From DATMER01 sp963741305 (GTDB lineage Bacteria > Acidobacteriota > Thermoanaerobaculia > Multivoradales > UBA5704), in the NCBI GenBank assembly GCA_963741305.1, contig CAVUHL010000003.1, positions 2,976,001 to 3,040,000 on the forward strand: 64,000 bases of DNA, given 5' to 3'. The notes beneath the pieces were generated by a model. That model was not told where the DNA came from, ran no database searches, and saw only the letters and a program-made list of their open reading frames with translations. Below are positions 52,370-61,078 of the stretch, piece after piece. Positions within the stretch are counted from its first letter, which is position 1. Each line of letters opens with the position of its first letter. The translations under genes were made by a program, and so were the position numbers.

Positions 52370-52558
52370 GAGTCCGTGGCGAAAGTGGGTTGTCGGCTGA
52401 AACTTCCGCCTAGCCTGCCAAGTGAGAACCCCGAATACGTTCCAGGGGAGCGTAGAAGAGAACGAGGAAAATCCATTCCACACTCAGCCTCATGCGGTCC
52501 TGCTGCGTCTTTGTGCCGGCGTTTTGGGGCACTCGCCACGCAGATTCCTCCCGAATGA

Positions 52559-52590
52559 GAACTCCCTCCAAGGTTTTGGAGTTCTTTCTG
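52559..52590 (+). terminator. Candidate terminator hairpin of the exported-protein operon
   Basis: GAACTCC (52559-52565) pairs with GGAGTTC (52578-52584) and is followed by TTTCT. The inner CTCCAA ... TTGGAG can extend or compete with this stem. It lies 190 bp after the last stop of the operon, in a 334-bp stretch (52370-52703) in which I see no other supported feature. Confidence 0.35.
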
Positions 52591-52703
52591 AGGCATCTGA
52601 AGGCATTGGGACATACCTCTCCCCTCCTGGAGCCATCCAGTCCTCGAAAGCTTTGATGATATCCCCCGGTGACGCCGATCACCGCCTGCCGCGGTGCGGT
52701 CGC

Positions 52704-53414
52704 TCACGCCCTGACGAAGGGCAGACCCGGCGGAAAGCAGCCGTTGGGGAATCGCGCAGTGCGATCGCCGGCTTTGAGCCTCTCCGCCGCTTCGCGGAAG
52801 GCCGCAAGGAAGAGGCCGTAGGCCTTCCGAAAGGCCTCGCGGGCCGCCTTGCTGGCTGCGTGAAAGCGCGGTGCGGGTGACTTCTTCGTCTTGTTCGGAT
52901 AGGTGTGCGGGTGTGCGCGCAGGATGGCCTCCGTGCCAAGCGGCACACGGCCTGTATGCTTCCGCTCCGCCGCGGCGTCAGCATCGATCTCTTTCACCAG
53001 CCCCGCGATCATGTCCCGGTACACCTCCGGGCTGAGATGGCGCCAGCAGGGGAGTTGCGAGAGCACAACGGTCTCCTCCGTCGCATAGCGCCGAGGCTCG
53101 AAGTCCTCTCCACGCAGCCGAGCCCGATATTCCGCGGTCCGGTTGAACCAGGTGCCTCGAACGGCATCGGAGTTGAGCACGGACTTCACCAGACTGATGC
53201 CCGGCCAGTCTTCGACCCGGGCAACCAGCCCCTCCTTGACCCCGTTGGCCAGCACATAGCGCAGCCGGTCAACCTGCGCCGCGGGTTCGTCGCTGACCAC
53301 GATCGCTTCGTAGCGCCGCGACCAGACCTTGTCTCGCCACTTCCTCAGACGGGCGACTTCGCGGGCCGCGTTGGCCTGGAAGTAGCCCATGAAGTCGGCG
53401 GACTGTGTGGCCCA
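52704..53414 (-). pseudogene. 5'-truncated RAYT-family transposase
   Basis: The surviving ~235 codons match the C-terminal two thirds of the longer RAYT-type transposases: ANAAREVARLRKWRDKVWSRRY, VDRLRYVLANGVKEGLVARV, EDWPGISLVKSVLNSD and RGTWFNRTAEYRARLRGEDF. The N-terminal ~100 residues with the HUH metal-binding motif (SNHFHL-like in relatives) are missing. The frame can be read up to about 53414 (WATQSADFMGYFQ) where it meets the serine recombinase gene, so the 5' part was probably displaced by integration. This is a different RAYT subgroup from the one at 18281. An ATG at 53390 could allow a fragment to be made, but it cannot be catalytic. Confidence 0.8.
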
Positions 53415-54880
53415 TTTGCCATGATCTCTAGAAGAGGCGGGAGACTCGCGAAGATGATCTCCACAGTGTCCCGATGGATCGTGATTTGCCTCACGAGACT
53501 CTCGACCACCGTCCGTTTCTCCTGGAGCCCCATGGTGAGCCAGTTTTGGGCCAGGTCTCTCGTGCGGCTCACGATGTCATCTCGCATGACCGTCTTCACC
53601 TTCAGGAAGTCGATCTCCCCCTGGAGGCGTGGGATCTCTGTGCCGATTCCCGCGAGGCGTTCCTCGAGAGGCCGGTGACGTTCGCGGAAGCCGTCCACGG
53701 TCAAGGCATCCTCCTGGTAGAGGCGGTAGAGCTTGTCGGCTTCCCTCGTGAGGCGCTCCCGCTCGCGGAGGAGGCTGCCCAAGAGGTCTTCCTTCTCAGA
53801 GACGGCTTCGCTTCCTTGGGCGAGGTAGGAGGCGATGGCCTCCGGGGAGAGAGTGAACTGCTCCAACTCGCTCTGGAAGACCCGGTCCAAGTCCACCATC
53901 GGGATCTTCGTCCGGCAGGCCATGCAGACGTACTTCGGCGTATTCGAGCGCACGTACATCTTCTCGCCGCAGGCGCAGTAGACGTAGCCCGCGAAGACGT
54001 AGACCGCCCGCTTCGCGACCGGCTTGTGGGAGGCCTTCCGCTTCCGGAGGAGGGCGTTGCACTCCTCCCAGAGTTCCTCGGAGATGATCGCCGGACAGGG
54101 TAGCCAAACCCACTCGGACTCGGGCTTCAGGACGCGCTTCCCCTTCACCATCTTCGTGTAGTTCGCGCGACGGAGGCCTTTCGCGGTCGGGTCCGTGAGA
54201 AGCTGCTCCACGGTCGTGCCCCCAAAGGGCTTGCCCTTCCTGCCCCGGTGGCCGGCTTCATTGAGGAGCCGGGCCACGGTGCGGAGGCGCTTGTGCTCCC
54301 GGAAGAGTTCGTAGATGAGGCGCCGGAGCGGGGCCTCGTCAGGGTGGATTTCGAGGCGCTTGTCTACCCAGCGGTATCCCAAGGCCGGGACGCCGGCCAC
54401 GGGCTTCCCGAGGCGTGCCCGGATGGGAACCGAGGCCGCGACCCGCGAGGCGATCTCTTCGCGTTCCCACTCGGCCATCGCGGCGATCATGGTGTAGAAG
54501 AGGCGCCCGTGCGGGGTCGAGGTGTCGATCGACTCCTGGAGGGAGACGAGGTCGGCCCCGTGCTCGCGGAAGTATTCCGAAAACTCCAGGAGTTCCTTCG
54601 TGTTCCGCGCGAGCCGGGCGAGCTTCGAGAAGATGAGGCCGGCGATCCGCTTTCGGCGGACATCCGCCATCATCCGCTTCGTCTCGGGGTGCTCCATGAC
54701 GGATTTCCCGGAGACCCCTTCCAAGTGGTAGACCTCGGCGACCGTCCAGCCGCGCGACTCGGCGTAGCTTACTGCGCGTACCTCGTGGTGCTTGGGACTC
54801 TCGCCTTGTGCCTGGTCTTCGGTCGAGACCCGAATCCAGATGCCGATGGCTTTCCCATCCGGATCTTTCGTTCGTTCCAT
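53345..54880 (-). CDS. Large serine recombinase (integrase)
   Basis: 511 residues. The N-terminal resolvase domain has the catalytic Ser19 in IWIRVSTEDQ and the conserved IFSKLARLARNTKELLEF and AEWEREEIASRV. A recombinase domain follows (VPALGYRWVDKRLEIHPDEA onward), then a zinc ribbon (YCACGEKM ... YVCMACR) and a long coiled coil (about 370-450). The last ~20 residues read through RAYT sequence in another frame, so the original end is fused to host DNA at the attachment site. The ATG at 54880 is preceded by AGGAGG. It lies at the left end of the element, the usual place for its integrase. Confidence 0.93.
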   Translation of the reverse strand: MERTKDPDGKAIGIWIRVSTEDQAQGESPKHHEVRAVSYAESRGWTVAEVYHLEGVSGKSVMEHPETKRMMADVRRKRIAGLIFSKLARLARNTKELLEFSEYFREHGADLVSLQESIDTSTPHGRLFYTMIAAMAEWEREEIASRVAASVPIRARLGKPVAGVPALGYRWVDKRLEIHPDEAPLRRLIYELFREHKRLRTVARLLNEAGHRGRKGKPFGGTTVEQLLTDPTAKGLRRANYTKMVKGKRVLKPESEWVWLPCPAIISEELWEECNALLRKRKASHKPVAKRAVYVFAGYVYCACGEKMYVRSNTPKYVCMACRTKIPMVDLDRVFQSELEQFTLSPEAIASYLAQGSEAVSEKEDLLGSLLRERERLTREADKLYRLYQEDALTVDGFRERHRPLEERLAGIGTEIPRLQGEIDFLKVKTVMRDDIVSRTRDLAQNWLTMGLQEKRTVVESLVRQITIHRDTVEIIFASLPPLLEIMANGPHSPPTSWATSRPTRPAKSPV

Positions 54881-54973
54881 GGGATTCCTCCTGTGATTCT
54901 GAGGGTTGGAAAAGGACTCCCCTCATGATCGGGACCGGAGCCCCACGAGGAAAGGCGGCGGATTCCGCCCTCC

Positions 54974-57900
54974 CTACGGCTTCTCAGAGCCCTTCACGCG
55001 TCGTACGCTCTTTGCGACCACTTCGGTCAAAGCCTTGTAGCGAGCGGCGGCCTCATTGGGATCGACTGCCTCGTGCCGCACCTTCACCTTGTACCCGCCG
55101 ACCACGGTCTCTCGGCTCTTCGGCCGCATGGCAAGCATCGCGAAGAGTTCCTCCGGCGAGAGGAAATGGACCCGCGCGAGTTCCGGGGTGGGGAGCTTGG
55201 CCTTGAGTGCCGCTTCGATTTTCAGAAGGCGCGGGCGCTTGAGCCCCAATACCGCGACCTCATGGAAGCCGGCGTCGAGGCACTTCACGACGTTTCCGAC
55301 CTCCTGGTCCACGGTGGAGGTGACGGAGATCTCGCAGGCAATCGAGACGTCGTCGGTGCGGAGCGAGACATCGACCTTGCCCCTGCCCCCGAGGATCTCC
55401 TCCTCGATCACGGCCTGGTAGCCGTGGGATTCCGCCCACCGCTTGACGAGTTCCTGGAGATACTGGTGCTCGGGGCCTCCGCGCCCCAAGGGTGGGACGG
55501 GTTCCGATGGGCGCGTCTCTCTCTTTGGGGGTGGAGGCGGCGAGACTGCGGGACGGGGCGGCGCTTGAGTGAGCGGCGTTTCCGGCACAGGCGGCGGAGA
55601 TGCCGTCTCCATCGCTTTCTCTTCCGCGCGTAGAGGTAACGGCACCGGGAACCGCTCGCGCATGACGGCGAGGAGGTGCTTCCGCCGGTCGCTCGCGTCT
55701 TCGGGAGTGACCCTCGGAAGTTCCCGGGTGTGCAGGTTGAAGTCGGCCTCGGAGCGCCCCACTCGTGCGATTGCTTCACCGACGCCGAGATTCACGAGAT
55801 CGGCCGCGGTGAAGTGCGCGAAGCCCCGCTCAAGCTGTCGGGCGTCCTCTTCGCTTACCCGGAAGACGATCCGCGTCGCGGCATTCGCAAGAAGCGCCGA
55901 GAGTACCTCGGGATCTTTTACTCGGAGCTGCGATAGCTCCTGGTGGGCGGCGGTAAGCGAGAGGCGATACTTCCGGGCTCCCGAGAGGAGCGCGGCCATA
56001 GAGGGCGTGGCGAAGTGCTGGCACTCATCGATGTAGAGGGAGAAGGGACGGCGGGCCTCTGGGGCAAGATCCTGGCGGGAGAGCGCCGCTTGGTGGAAGG
56101 CGGAGACGAGGAGGCTCCCCAAGAGCGCGGCGTTTTCCTCACCGATCGCACCCTGGGCGAGCTTCGCAAGGAAGACTTTCCCCCTATCCACCAGCTCCCG
56201 GAAGTCGAGGCGGTTTTCGCGTTCGGTCACGACCGCCCGCACGAGCTTTGAACGGAGGAAGGTATCGAGCCGGGTGAGGATCGGGCCTTGGGATTTTCCT
56301 CCTACGAGGAGCGGGAATTCGCGCTGCCAGTAGTAGTGGACCTCGGGGTCGTCCACGGTCTTCAAGAACTCGGCGCGGAAGTCGCGATCAACGAGGAACC
56401 GCCGGAGGTCAAGCAAGGTGCCACCTGTCCGCGACTCTAGAAACGCGAGGATCGCGTTTGCGAGGACGGAGGTCATCTGATCGCCCCAAGAGGTCGAAAG
56501 CCGCCGGAAGACGGCGACGAGATCCGAGGAGAGGAGTATCTTCTCGATCTCCGTCCGGGCAAAAAGCATGTTCCAGCCGACCCGGAAGGTGTCGTCTGAA
56601 GGATCGAAGAGGATAAGGTCGCCTTCCCGCTCCTCAGGGAAGCGGGCGAGGATCTCGTCTACAAGATCGCCGTGAGGATCAAGAACGGCGAGCCCCGCGC
56701 CCTGCCTGAGGTCTTCCAAGATGAGCTGGATGAGCGCCGTGGACTTACCCGTTCCGGAGGCGCCCACGAGATGCGTGTGCCGCGTGCGGATCTCGGGAGG
56801 GAGGCGGACGGGGACGCTCCGTCCCTCGTGGATGTTCTCGCCGAGGAGGAGCCCCTCGCCCGCGACCTCCCGAGGAGCGGCCTTGGTGCGCCCTGCACTC
56901 CTTGCGAGCTTTGGAAGGCGTACGCTCTCGCCGGGAAGGTGGACGAGGGCGGAGAGCTCGGGTGTAGAAAGGAGCATCCCCGAGCGATGCGAGGTCCGTA
57001 AGAGGAGATCGGCATCAATCGTCTCTTCGCTCGCAAGCGGCGTGAGTTCGTTGGGGCCACTGAGGAGATAGAGGGCAGCACTTGCGCCTTGGAGGATGCT
57101 CCAGGCCCGGTCCTCGCTCCCGGCCTTTGCCGCTCCTCTCACCGCTGCCGCAAAGAGCGGATGGGCAATCTTTTCTCTCGCGAGCTTCGAGAGTTCGGGA
57201 TCATCGGCGAAGAAGGGCTCCCCCTGCGGCGTGTGGACGGCCTGCATGATGCTCTCCGCCCACGGCGAGGAGGTGGGCTCGAAAAGCACTTGGAAGACTC
57301 CTACCTCGCCCTCCCGTACCTCTGCCAATGCGGCATAGAGGGCGAGCAAGGGTTCGGGGCGGAAGTCCCGGAAGGTGCGAAGCGGGAGCATGCATTCGCG
57401 AGCAAGGCCAAACTCGATTGCCGCGGTCCTCCCGGAAGCGGCCTGCCATGCGGCCCGGAGACCATGCGCTACCTCGGTAACAATCGCCTCGGGGAAGAAG
57501 GCGGTCACGAGTCCCGCGACTCGCTCCCTGTCAGGCAACCGGCAAGCGATCTGGAGTCGCACCGATTCCGGAAGACCCACCACCTCGAAGGAGATCGGGA
57601 AGCGGCATGCGGCAAGCGCGACGAGGAAGTCCTGGGTAACGGCCGGCGAGACCGGCACGCCGTCTCGCAGGGTGATTGCGAGTTCGGCAAGCGGTGCCCT
57701 TGTCCGGAAGATCTCGGGCTCCGGCTCCTGGGGCAGCTCCTCAGGTTCGATCGCACGGGGCGATTCCTTCTCTTGCCCCCTGAAAAACCGAGCAGCGAAG
57801 GAACTGAGTTTCGTCTCGCGCCTGGCGTCGTCCACTGCCCCCCGCCGCCGGAGGACGTGCCCCGGGAAGGGACGGAAGGCGGGCTCCAGGACCACGGGCA

Positions 57901-57979
57901 GGTCGTACGCCTGCCAGCCCCGGCCGCGCAACTCCCAGCCGTAGAAGTTCCGGGTGAGTTCCTCGGCCTGGGAGACCAC
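54974..57979 (-). CDS. VirD4/TraG-like ATPase with C-terminal PD-(D/E)XK-like domain
   Basis: 1001 residues. The N-terminal ~370 residues form a cytoplasmic domain of unknown function. The ATPase core starts at about 385 with Walker A GASGTGKS (406-413) and AVLDPHGDLVDEIL, and has a Walker B SLYIDECQHFATP with the DNA-translocase signature LLSGARKYRLSLTAAHQELSQL. A Pro-rich linker (about 775-830) leads to a domain with a restriction-nuclease-like pattern: ELVKRWAESHGYQAVIEEEI, then GKVDVSLRTDDVSIACEISV, where Asp and Glu fit the active-site places but Lys is replaced by Ser. It begins with a GTG behind AAGGAGAAGG, 12 bp after the preceding gene. No N-terminal TM is seen, unlike classical VirD4. 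Confidence 0.85.
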   Translation of the reverse strand: MVSQAEELTRNFYGWELRGRGWQAYDLPVVLEPAFRPFPGHVLRRRGAVDDARRETKLSSFAARFFRGQEKESPRAIEPEELPQEPEPEIFRTRAPLAELAITLRDGVPVSPAVTQDFLVALAACRFPISFEVVGLPESVRLQIACRLPDRERVAGLVTAFFPEAIVTEVAHGLRAAWQAASGRTAAIEFGLARECMLPLRTFRDFRPEPLLALYAALAEVREGEVGVFQVLFEPTSSPWAESIMQAVHTPQGEPFFADDPELSKLAREKIAHPLFAAAVRGAAKAGSEDRAWSILQGASAALYLLSGPNELTPLASEETIDADLLLRTSHRSGMLLSTPELSALVHLPGESVRLPKLARSAGRTKAAPREVAGEGLLLGENIHEGRSVPVRLPPEIRTRHTHLVGASGTGKSTALIQLILEDLRQGAGLAVLDPHGDLVDEILARFPEEREGDLILFDPSDDTFRVGWNMLFARTEIEKILLSSDLVAVFRRLSTSWGDQMTSVLANAILAFLESRTGGTLLDLRRFLVDRDFRAEFLKTVDDPEVHYYWQREFPLLVGGKSQGPILTRLDTFLRSKLVRAVVTERENRLDFRELVDRGKVFLAKLAQGAIGEENAALLGSLLVSAFHQAALSRQDLAPEARRPFSLYIDECQHFATPSMAALLSGARKYRLSLTAAHQELSQLRVKDPEVLSALLANAATRIVFRVSEEDARQLERGFAHFTAADLVNLGVGEAIARVGRSEADFNLHTRELPRVTPEDASDRRKHLLAVMRERFPVPLPLRAEEKAMETASPPPVPETPLTQAPPRPAVSPPPPPKRETRPSEPVPPLGRGGPEHQYLQELVKRWAESHGYQAVIEEEILGGRGKVDVSLRTDDVSIACEISVTSTVDQEVGNVVKCLDAGFHEVAVLGLKRPRLLKIEAALKAKLPTPELARVHFLSPEELFAMLAMRPKSRETVVGGYKVKVRHEAVDPNEAAARYKALTEVVAKSVRRVKGSEKP

Positions 57980-57991
57980 CCTTCTCCTTCG

Positions 57992-58654
57992 CTATCGTAG
58001 GAGGGAGCGCACCGTGGGTTGCCGATCCTCAGGGGCGAGGGCGCGGAGCCCCTTGGTCTGTAGGGTACCGTCCACGGCCTCCAGGACCGCCGCGTGAACC
58101 ATCTCCCGGTACATGATCCGGGTGTCTTCCTTGTAGTACGTCTCGGGATCGAAGAAGTACTCGTAGATCGCGCCAAGATAGGGGGTGTCGAGGATGATGT
58201 CCTCCGAGATGAGCCAGCCCTCGCGAGCGCCCATGACGAGGACGACGAGCGCGGCGATGCCTAAGAGGAAGGCGATCGCGCATCCTTTGATCTCGAATTT
58301 GGCTTGGATGAAATAAGAGAGGACTAGGAGGAGAAGGGTAAGGAGGCACCCTTGCGCCTTGTATGACTTCTTGGGCTCGGTGAGCCACCAGGAGAAGAAG
58401 AAGCCGGTGCCGAAGGGGGCGGCGCAAATGTCGAAGGCGAGCTTCTTCCGTTCGATCCGCTGGTAGACACGGAGAGCAGAGAGGACGCCCGACTCGTGGT
58501 ACTCGATTCGGGAGCAGCGCATGTCTGGGACTTCCCGCCTCCGGACAGCAGCTTCGACAACCTCATAGAATTCAATCGGAGAGGTACTGAAATCTGGCAC
58601 TAGCTTGTGCCAGTGGGCAAAGACAGGGGTCTCGAATGAGCGGAATGAGCGCAT
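57992..58654 (-). CDS. Membrane protein of the integrative element
   Basis: 220 residues. A soluble N-terminal region (1-85) is followed by a short aromatic patch and two close TM segments (about 103-118 LLTLLLLVLSYFIQ and 124-145 GCAIAFLLGIAALVVLVMGA), then a soluble C-terminus of about 70 residues. I do not recognise the family. The tight spacing to the VirD4-like gene suggests it provides the membrane anchor that protein lacks, but this is only inferred. Confidence 0.65.
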   Translation of the reverse strand: MRSFRSFETPVFAHWHKLVPDFSTSPIEFYEVVEAAVRRREVPDMRCSRIEYHESGVLSALRVYQRIERKKLAFDICAAPFGTGFFFSWWLTEPKKSYKAQGCLLTLLLLVLSYFIQAKFEIKGCAIAFLLGIAALVVLVMGAREGWLISEDIILDTPYLGAIYEYFFDPETYYKEDTRIMYREMVHAAVLEAVDGTLQTKGLRALAPEDRQPTVRSLLR

Positions 58655-58693
58655 CTAGTTCTCCTCTTTCCGGGAGATATCCTAGCCAATTAT

Positions 58694-59836
58694 CTATTGT
58701 ATTTTTGGAATACCACTCCTCCCGCCAAAAGTCTTTACCAACTTTTCAAGATCCCCAACCGAGTATCCCTCCTTTTTGCCTTGTGAGTGAATGTAGAATA
58801 AGTCATTTTCACCTCGAATTGCCATGGACTCCTCAATAGACCCTACAGGTTGCAAAATATCTTTAGACCCTTCTCTCCAAGCGAGCTGTGTCTTGCGCCC
58901 GAAAATCACAACCTCGTCGCCCTCTCTCCACTGTAAATCCGCATCCTTATTGGCAGAGTGAGGACTTTCGCCAAGAATTGTTAGGGTAATTTTCCTCGGC
59001 AAATCAACTGGGCCGAGCAGTATTACATCAGTCACAATATCAACGGTAAAGTAGGGCAGGGCTGGAATGATAGTCCCGCCGTCTGCGGAGGTATCCTCCC
59101 AATACTCACCAGTATCCTGGTTCCAGCTAGTATCTGAAATGAAAGAAATGAAACCAGACACAATGAAACCCGAACGCTTAATCTTCTTCGGAATCGGGGC
59201 GGACTCGTATAGGAAGTGGGTGTGAATTGACGCATCTTTGCCACTCGGAGCTTTTGCTGCCATGCCTCCGATTGGGTACACAGCGACAACTCCACTCCTG
59301 TCATCTTGCTCAAGAGAGCGTCCCCACGTTTTCCCGTGCGAGTAATAGGCGCACATCGTTGGCCTTGTATTCTCTGAGCCCGAGCAGTTGTACGATTGCG
59401 TGTGGTCCAATCCCAACCCGTGTCCGAATTCGTGTGCAGCAACTGAAATGGCATCGAGCTGCGTACTTAGAGGAGCCGAGCTTCCGGTGTACCAGTTTTC
59501 AGAGTTATCAAATCTGATATTCGTCCTGATTATGCTACTCCCAGAGTAGGTAGTTGTTGTTACGCCGAGTGTCCCATAGGCGCCATCAATCGATCCCAAG
59601 TATACGTCGTTGTCATTCCCTTCGTAGTCTGTAGCTCCCCAACTAAATCCAGACCCGGAAACGTTGTTCCATTGAAAGGCGCCTGAGTACGCGGCGGATT
59701 TCCATGCCGTGCTAAGTGAATGTTGATCATATGCAACGCTGCTGGGTGGCCACTTGAAAGGATAAGTTAAATATCCCTCAGAGACTCCAGCAGAGAGAAG
59801 AAGGAAAAGGGATATACCTAATGCTAGCTTCTTCAT
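58694..59836 (-). CDS. Secreted matrixin-type zinc metalloprotease
   Basis: About 380 residues. Start at 59836 (MKKLALGI) has AAGGAG six bases upstream, which excludes the TTG two codons earlier. Signal peptide 1-20. The zinc site HEFGHGLGLDH is at 135-145 and the Met-turn PTMCAY at about 159-164, as in metzincins; a second domain (about 190-380) has no recognised motif. The gene is visibly less GC-rich than its neighbours and has its own promoter region, so it is probably independent cargo. Substrate unknown. Confidence 0.9.
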   Translation of the reverse strand: MKKLALGISLFLLLSAGVSEGYLTYPFKWPPSSVAYDQHSLSTAWKSAAYSGAFQWNNVSGSGFSWGATDYEGNDNDVYLGSIDGAYGTLGVTTTTYSGSSIIRTNIRFDNSENWYTGSSAPLSTQLDAISVAAHEFGHGLGLDHTQSYNCSGSENTRPTMCAYYSHGKTWGRSLEQDDRSGVVAVYPIGGMAAKAPSGKDASIHTHFLYESAPIPKKIKRSGFIVSGFISFISDTSWNQDTGEYWEDTSADGGTIIPALPYFTVDIVTDVILLGPVDLPRKITLTILGESPHSANKDADLQWREGDEVVIFGRKTQLAWREGSKDILQPVGSIEESMAIRGENDLFYIHSQGKKEGYSVGDLEKLVKTFGGRSGIPKIQ

Positions 59837-59864
59837 GGTCAACTCCTTAGCTTTTCGTAAATCG

Positions 59865-59899
59865 ATTGTATCATAGACAGATGGGTAGCGTTCCCATCT
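59865..59899 (-). promoter_or_regulatory. Promoter and operator-like palindrome of the metalloprotease gene
   Basis: On the minus strand TGATACAAT gives an extended -10-like element (TACAAT 59870-59865), 29 bp before the ATG. A perfect inverted repeat AGATGGG-N7-CCCATCT (59879-59899) lies immediately upstream, over the expected -10/-35 spacer and -35, suggesting a regulator site. No convincing -35 is visible, which is compatible with activator dependence. The rest of the gap to 60129 shows nothing I can support. Confidence 0.45.
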
Positions 59900-60129
59900 G
59901 GAAAGAGTAAATCACCGGTAAGGCTTGTCAATAACAACCTCCGTCTTAGAGTGAGAGTTGGCAACGTCCAGGGTTCTCAGTGTGTAGGCATCCTCGAAGC
60001 GAGTCAAAACTGTCCAATTCTTGAACACTTTCAGTGACCCCTCTAGAGACGGGGACACCAGAAGAGGAGACTAGAAGGAATTCAGAATGTGGACAGTTAC
60101 TACAGCGAGAGGGTTACTACCGGCCCTGG

Positions 60130-61065
60130 TCAGGGCTTGGTAGCACCGCGACCAGTGAGGAACTTGTAGAGAGTGCCGGGACTCACGCCGAGGAGGAGTG
60201 CCGTTTTCCTCTTATTCCCCCTGGCAAGTGAGAGCACACGAGCAGCTTCGGATGAGTTCACCTCATCGAGGCTCCGCACCGGCAGGAAGAACTGGTGGAC
60301 AAGAAAGCGAAGGAGATCTTTCCTCCATCCCTCACGAGCGAGAGATTCCTCAGCGAACGTTGCTCCGAGAAACCATGCGTCTCGTCCGGCAAGGAGAAGC
60401 CTCCCTTTCCGTGTGAGCACTACCTGGTCGGAGGCCGTAGCACGGGTATCAGCGACAAAGGAAGCAAGGACCCGATTCTCCTCAGGCGAGAACTCACCTG
60501 TACTCTCCCATAGGCGGAGCTTGCCGCGCTGCGTCCTCTCGAATGAGGCGAACCACTCCGCCCCGAGTGTGTCTTTGATCCGCAAGAGGATATCGGCTCG
60601 ATTCCCTGGGAGCCCGGCTCCAGCCTCCGCGATGTGGCAGGCGAGAGCGAGGGCAGCATCGGCCGGCGAGCACCGTTTCAGGTCTCCTGAAGACGTGAGG
60701 GTCGTGGTCGTAAATGACGGAGAGCCCCCTCGCCTTGAGGAAGCGTGGAACATGAGGGCGAGCGACTCCTTGGATACTCCTGAGATTTCCTCAACACCCA
60801 ACCATGCGGCTCCGATCTGGAGCCAGAGGCCAGGAGTAAGAGTCGTGCGCGGGACCCGCTGGCCTTGAACGACGAGCCCATTCTTCGAGCCAAGGTCCAC
60901 TACCTCAATGCCCTTAGGAACGCGTCGCAGACGTGCGTGGCGGCGGGAGACGCCGGGAGCGCGCACCACAAGATCGTTCCCTGAGGCGCTCCCGAGTTGG
61001 GCTTCGCCCTCTGGGACCGCGAAGACCAGTTCCTCATCGCTGTGCGTTATAACCAGGCGAAGCAT
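60130..61065 (-). CDS. FHA-domain protein with C-terminal Fis-type HTH
   Basis: 311 residues from the ATG at 61065 (MLRLVITHSDEELVF), preceded by GAGGAGG. The FHA domain occupies about 1-95, with the phosphothreonine-binding residues in QLGSASGNDLVV, VSRRHARLRRV and DLGSKNGLVVQG. A central region (about 125-265) has no recognised motif. The C-terminus is a helix-turn-helix of the Fis type (SSEAARVLSLARGNKRKTALLLGVSPGTLYKFL). It follows the protein kinase gene by 13 bp, so the kinase probably phosphorylates a ligand of this FHA, or the protein itself, to control transcription. Confidence 0.88.
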   Translation of the reverse strand: MLRLVITHSDEELVFAVPEGEAQLGSASGNDLVVRAPGVSRRHARLRRVPKGIEVVDLGSKNGLVVQGQRVPRTTLTPGLWLQIGAAWLGVEEISGVSKESLALMFHASSRRGGSPSFTTTTLTSSGDLKRCSPADAALALACHIAEAGAGLPGNRADILLRIKDTLGAEWFASFERTQRGKLRLWESTGEFSPEENRVLASFVADTRATASDQVVLTRKGRLLLAGRDAWFLGATFAEESLAREGWRKDLLRFLVHQFFLPVRSLDEVNSSEAARVLSLARGNKRKTALLLGVSPGTLYKFLTGRGATKP

Positions 61066-61078
61066 GGCAAGTCCCTCC

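Noticed and set aside
52366..52707. A 113-codon minus-strand frame after the two-TM gene
   Set aside because: No ribosome-binding site, low-complexity composition and no recognisable fold; the segment more likely holds a terminator.
59900..60129. tRNA or other att site within the integrative element
   Set aside because: No cloverleaf could be folded and no repeat of the left boundary sequence was found.
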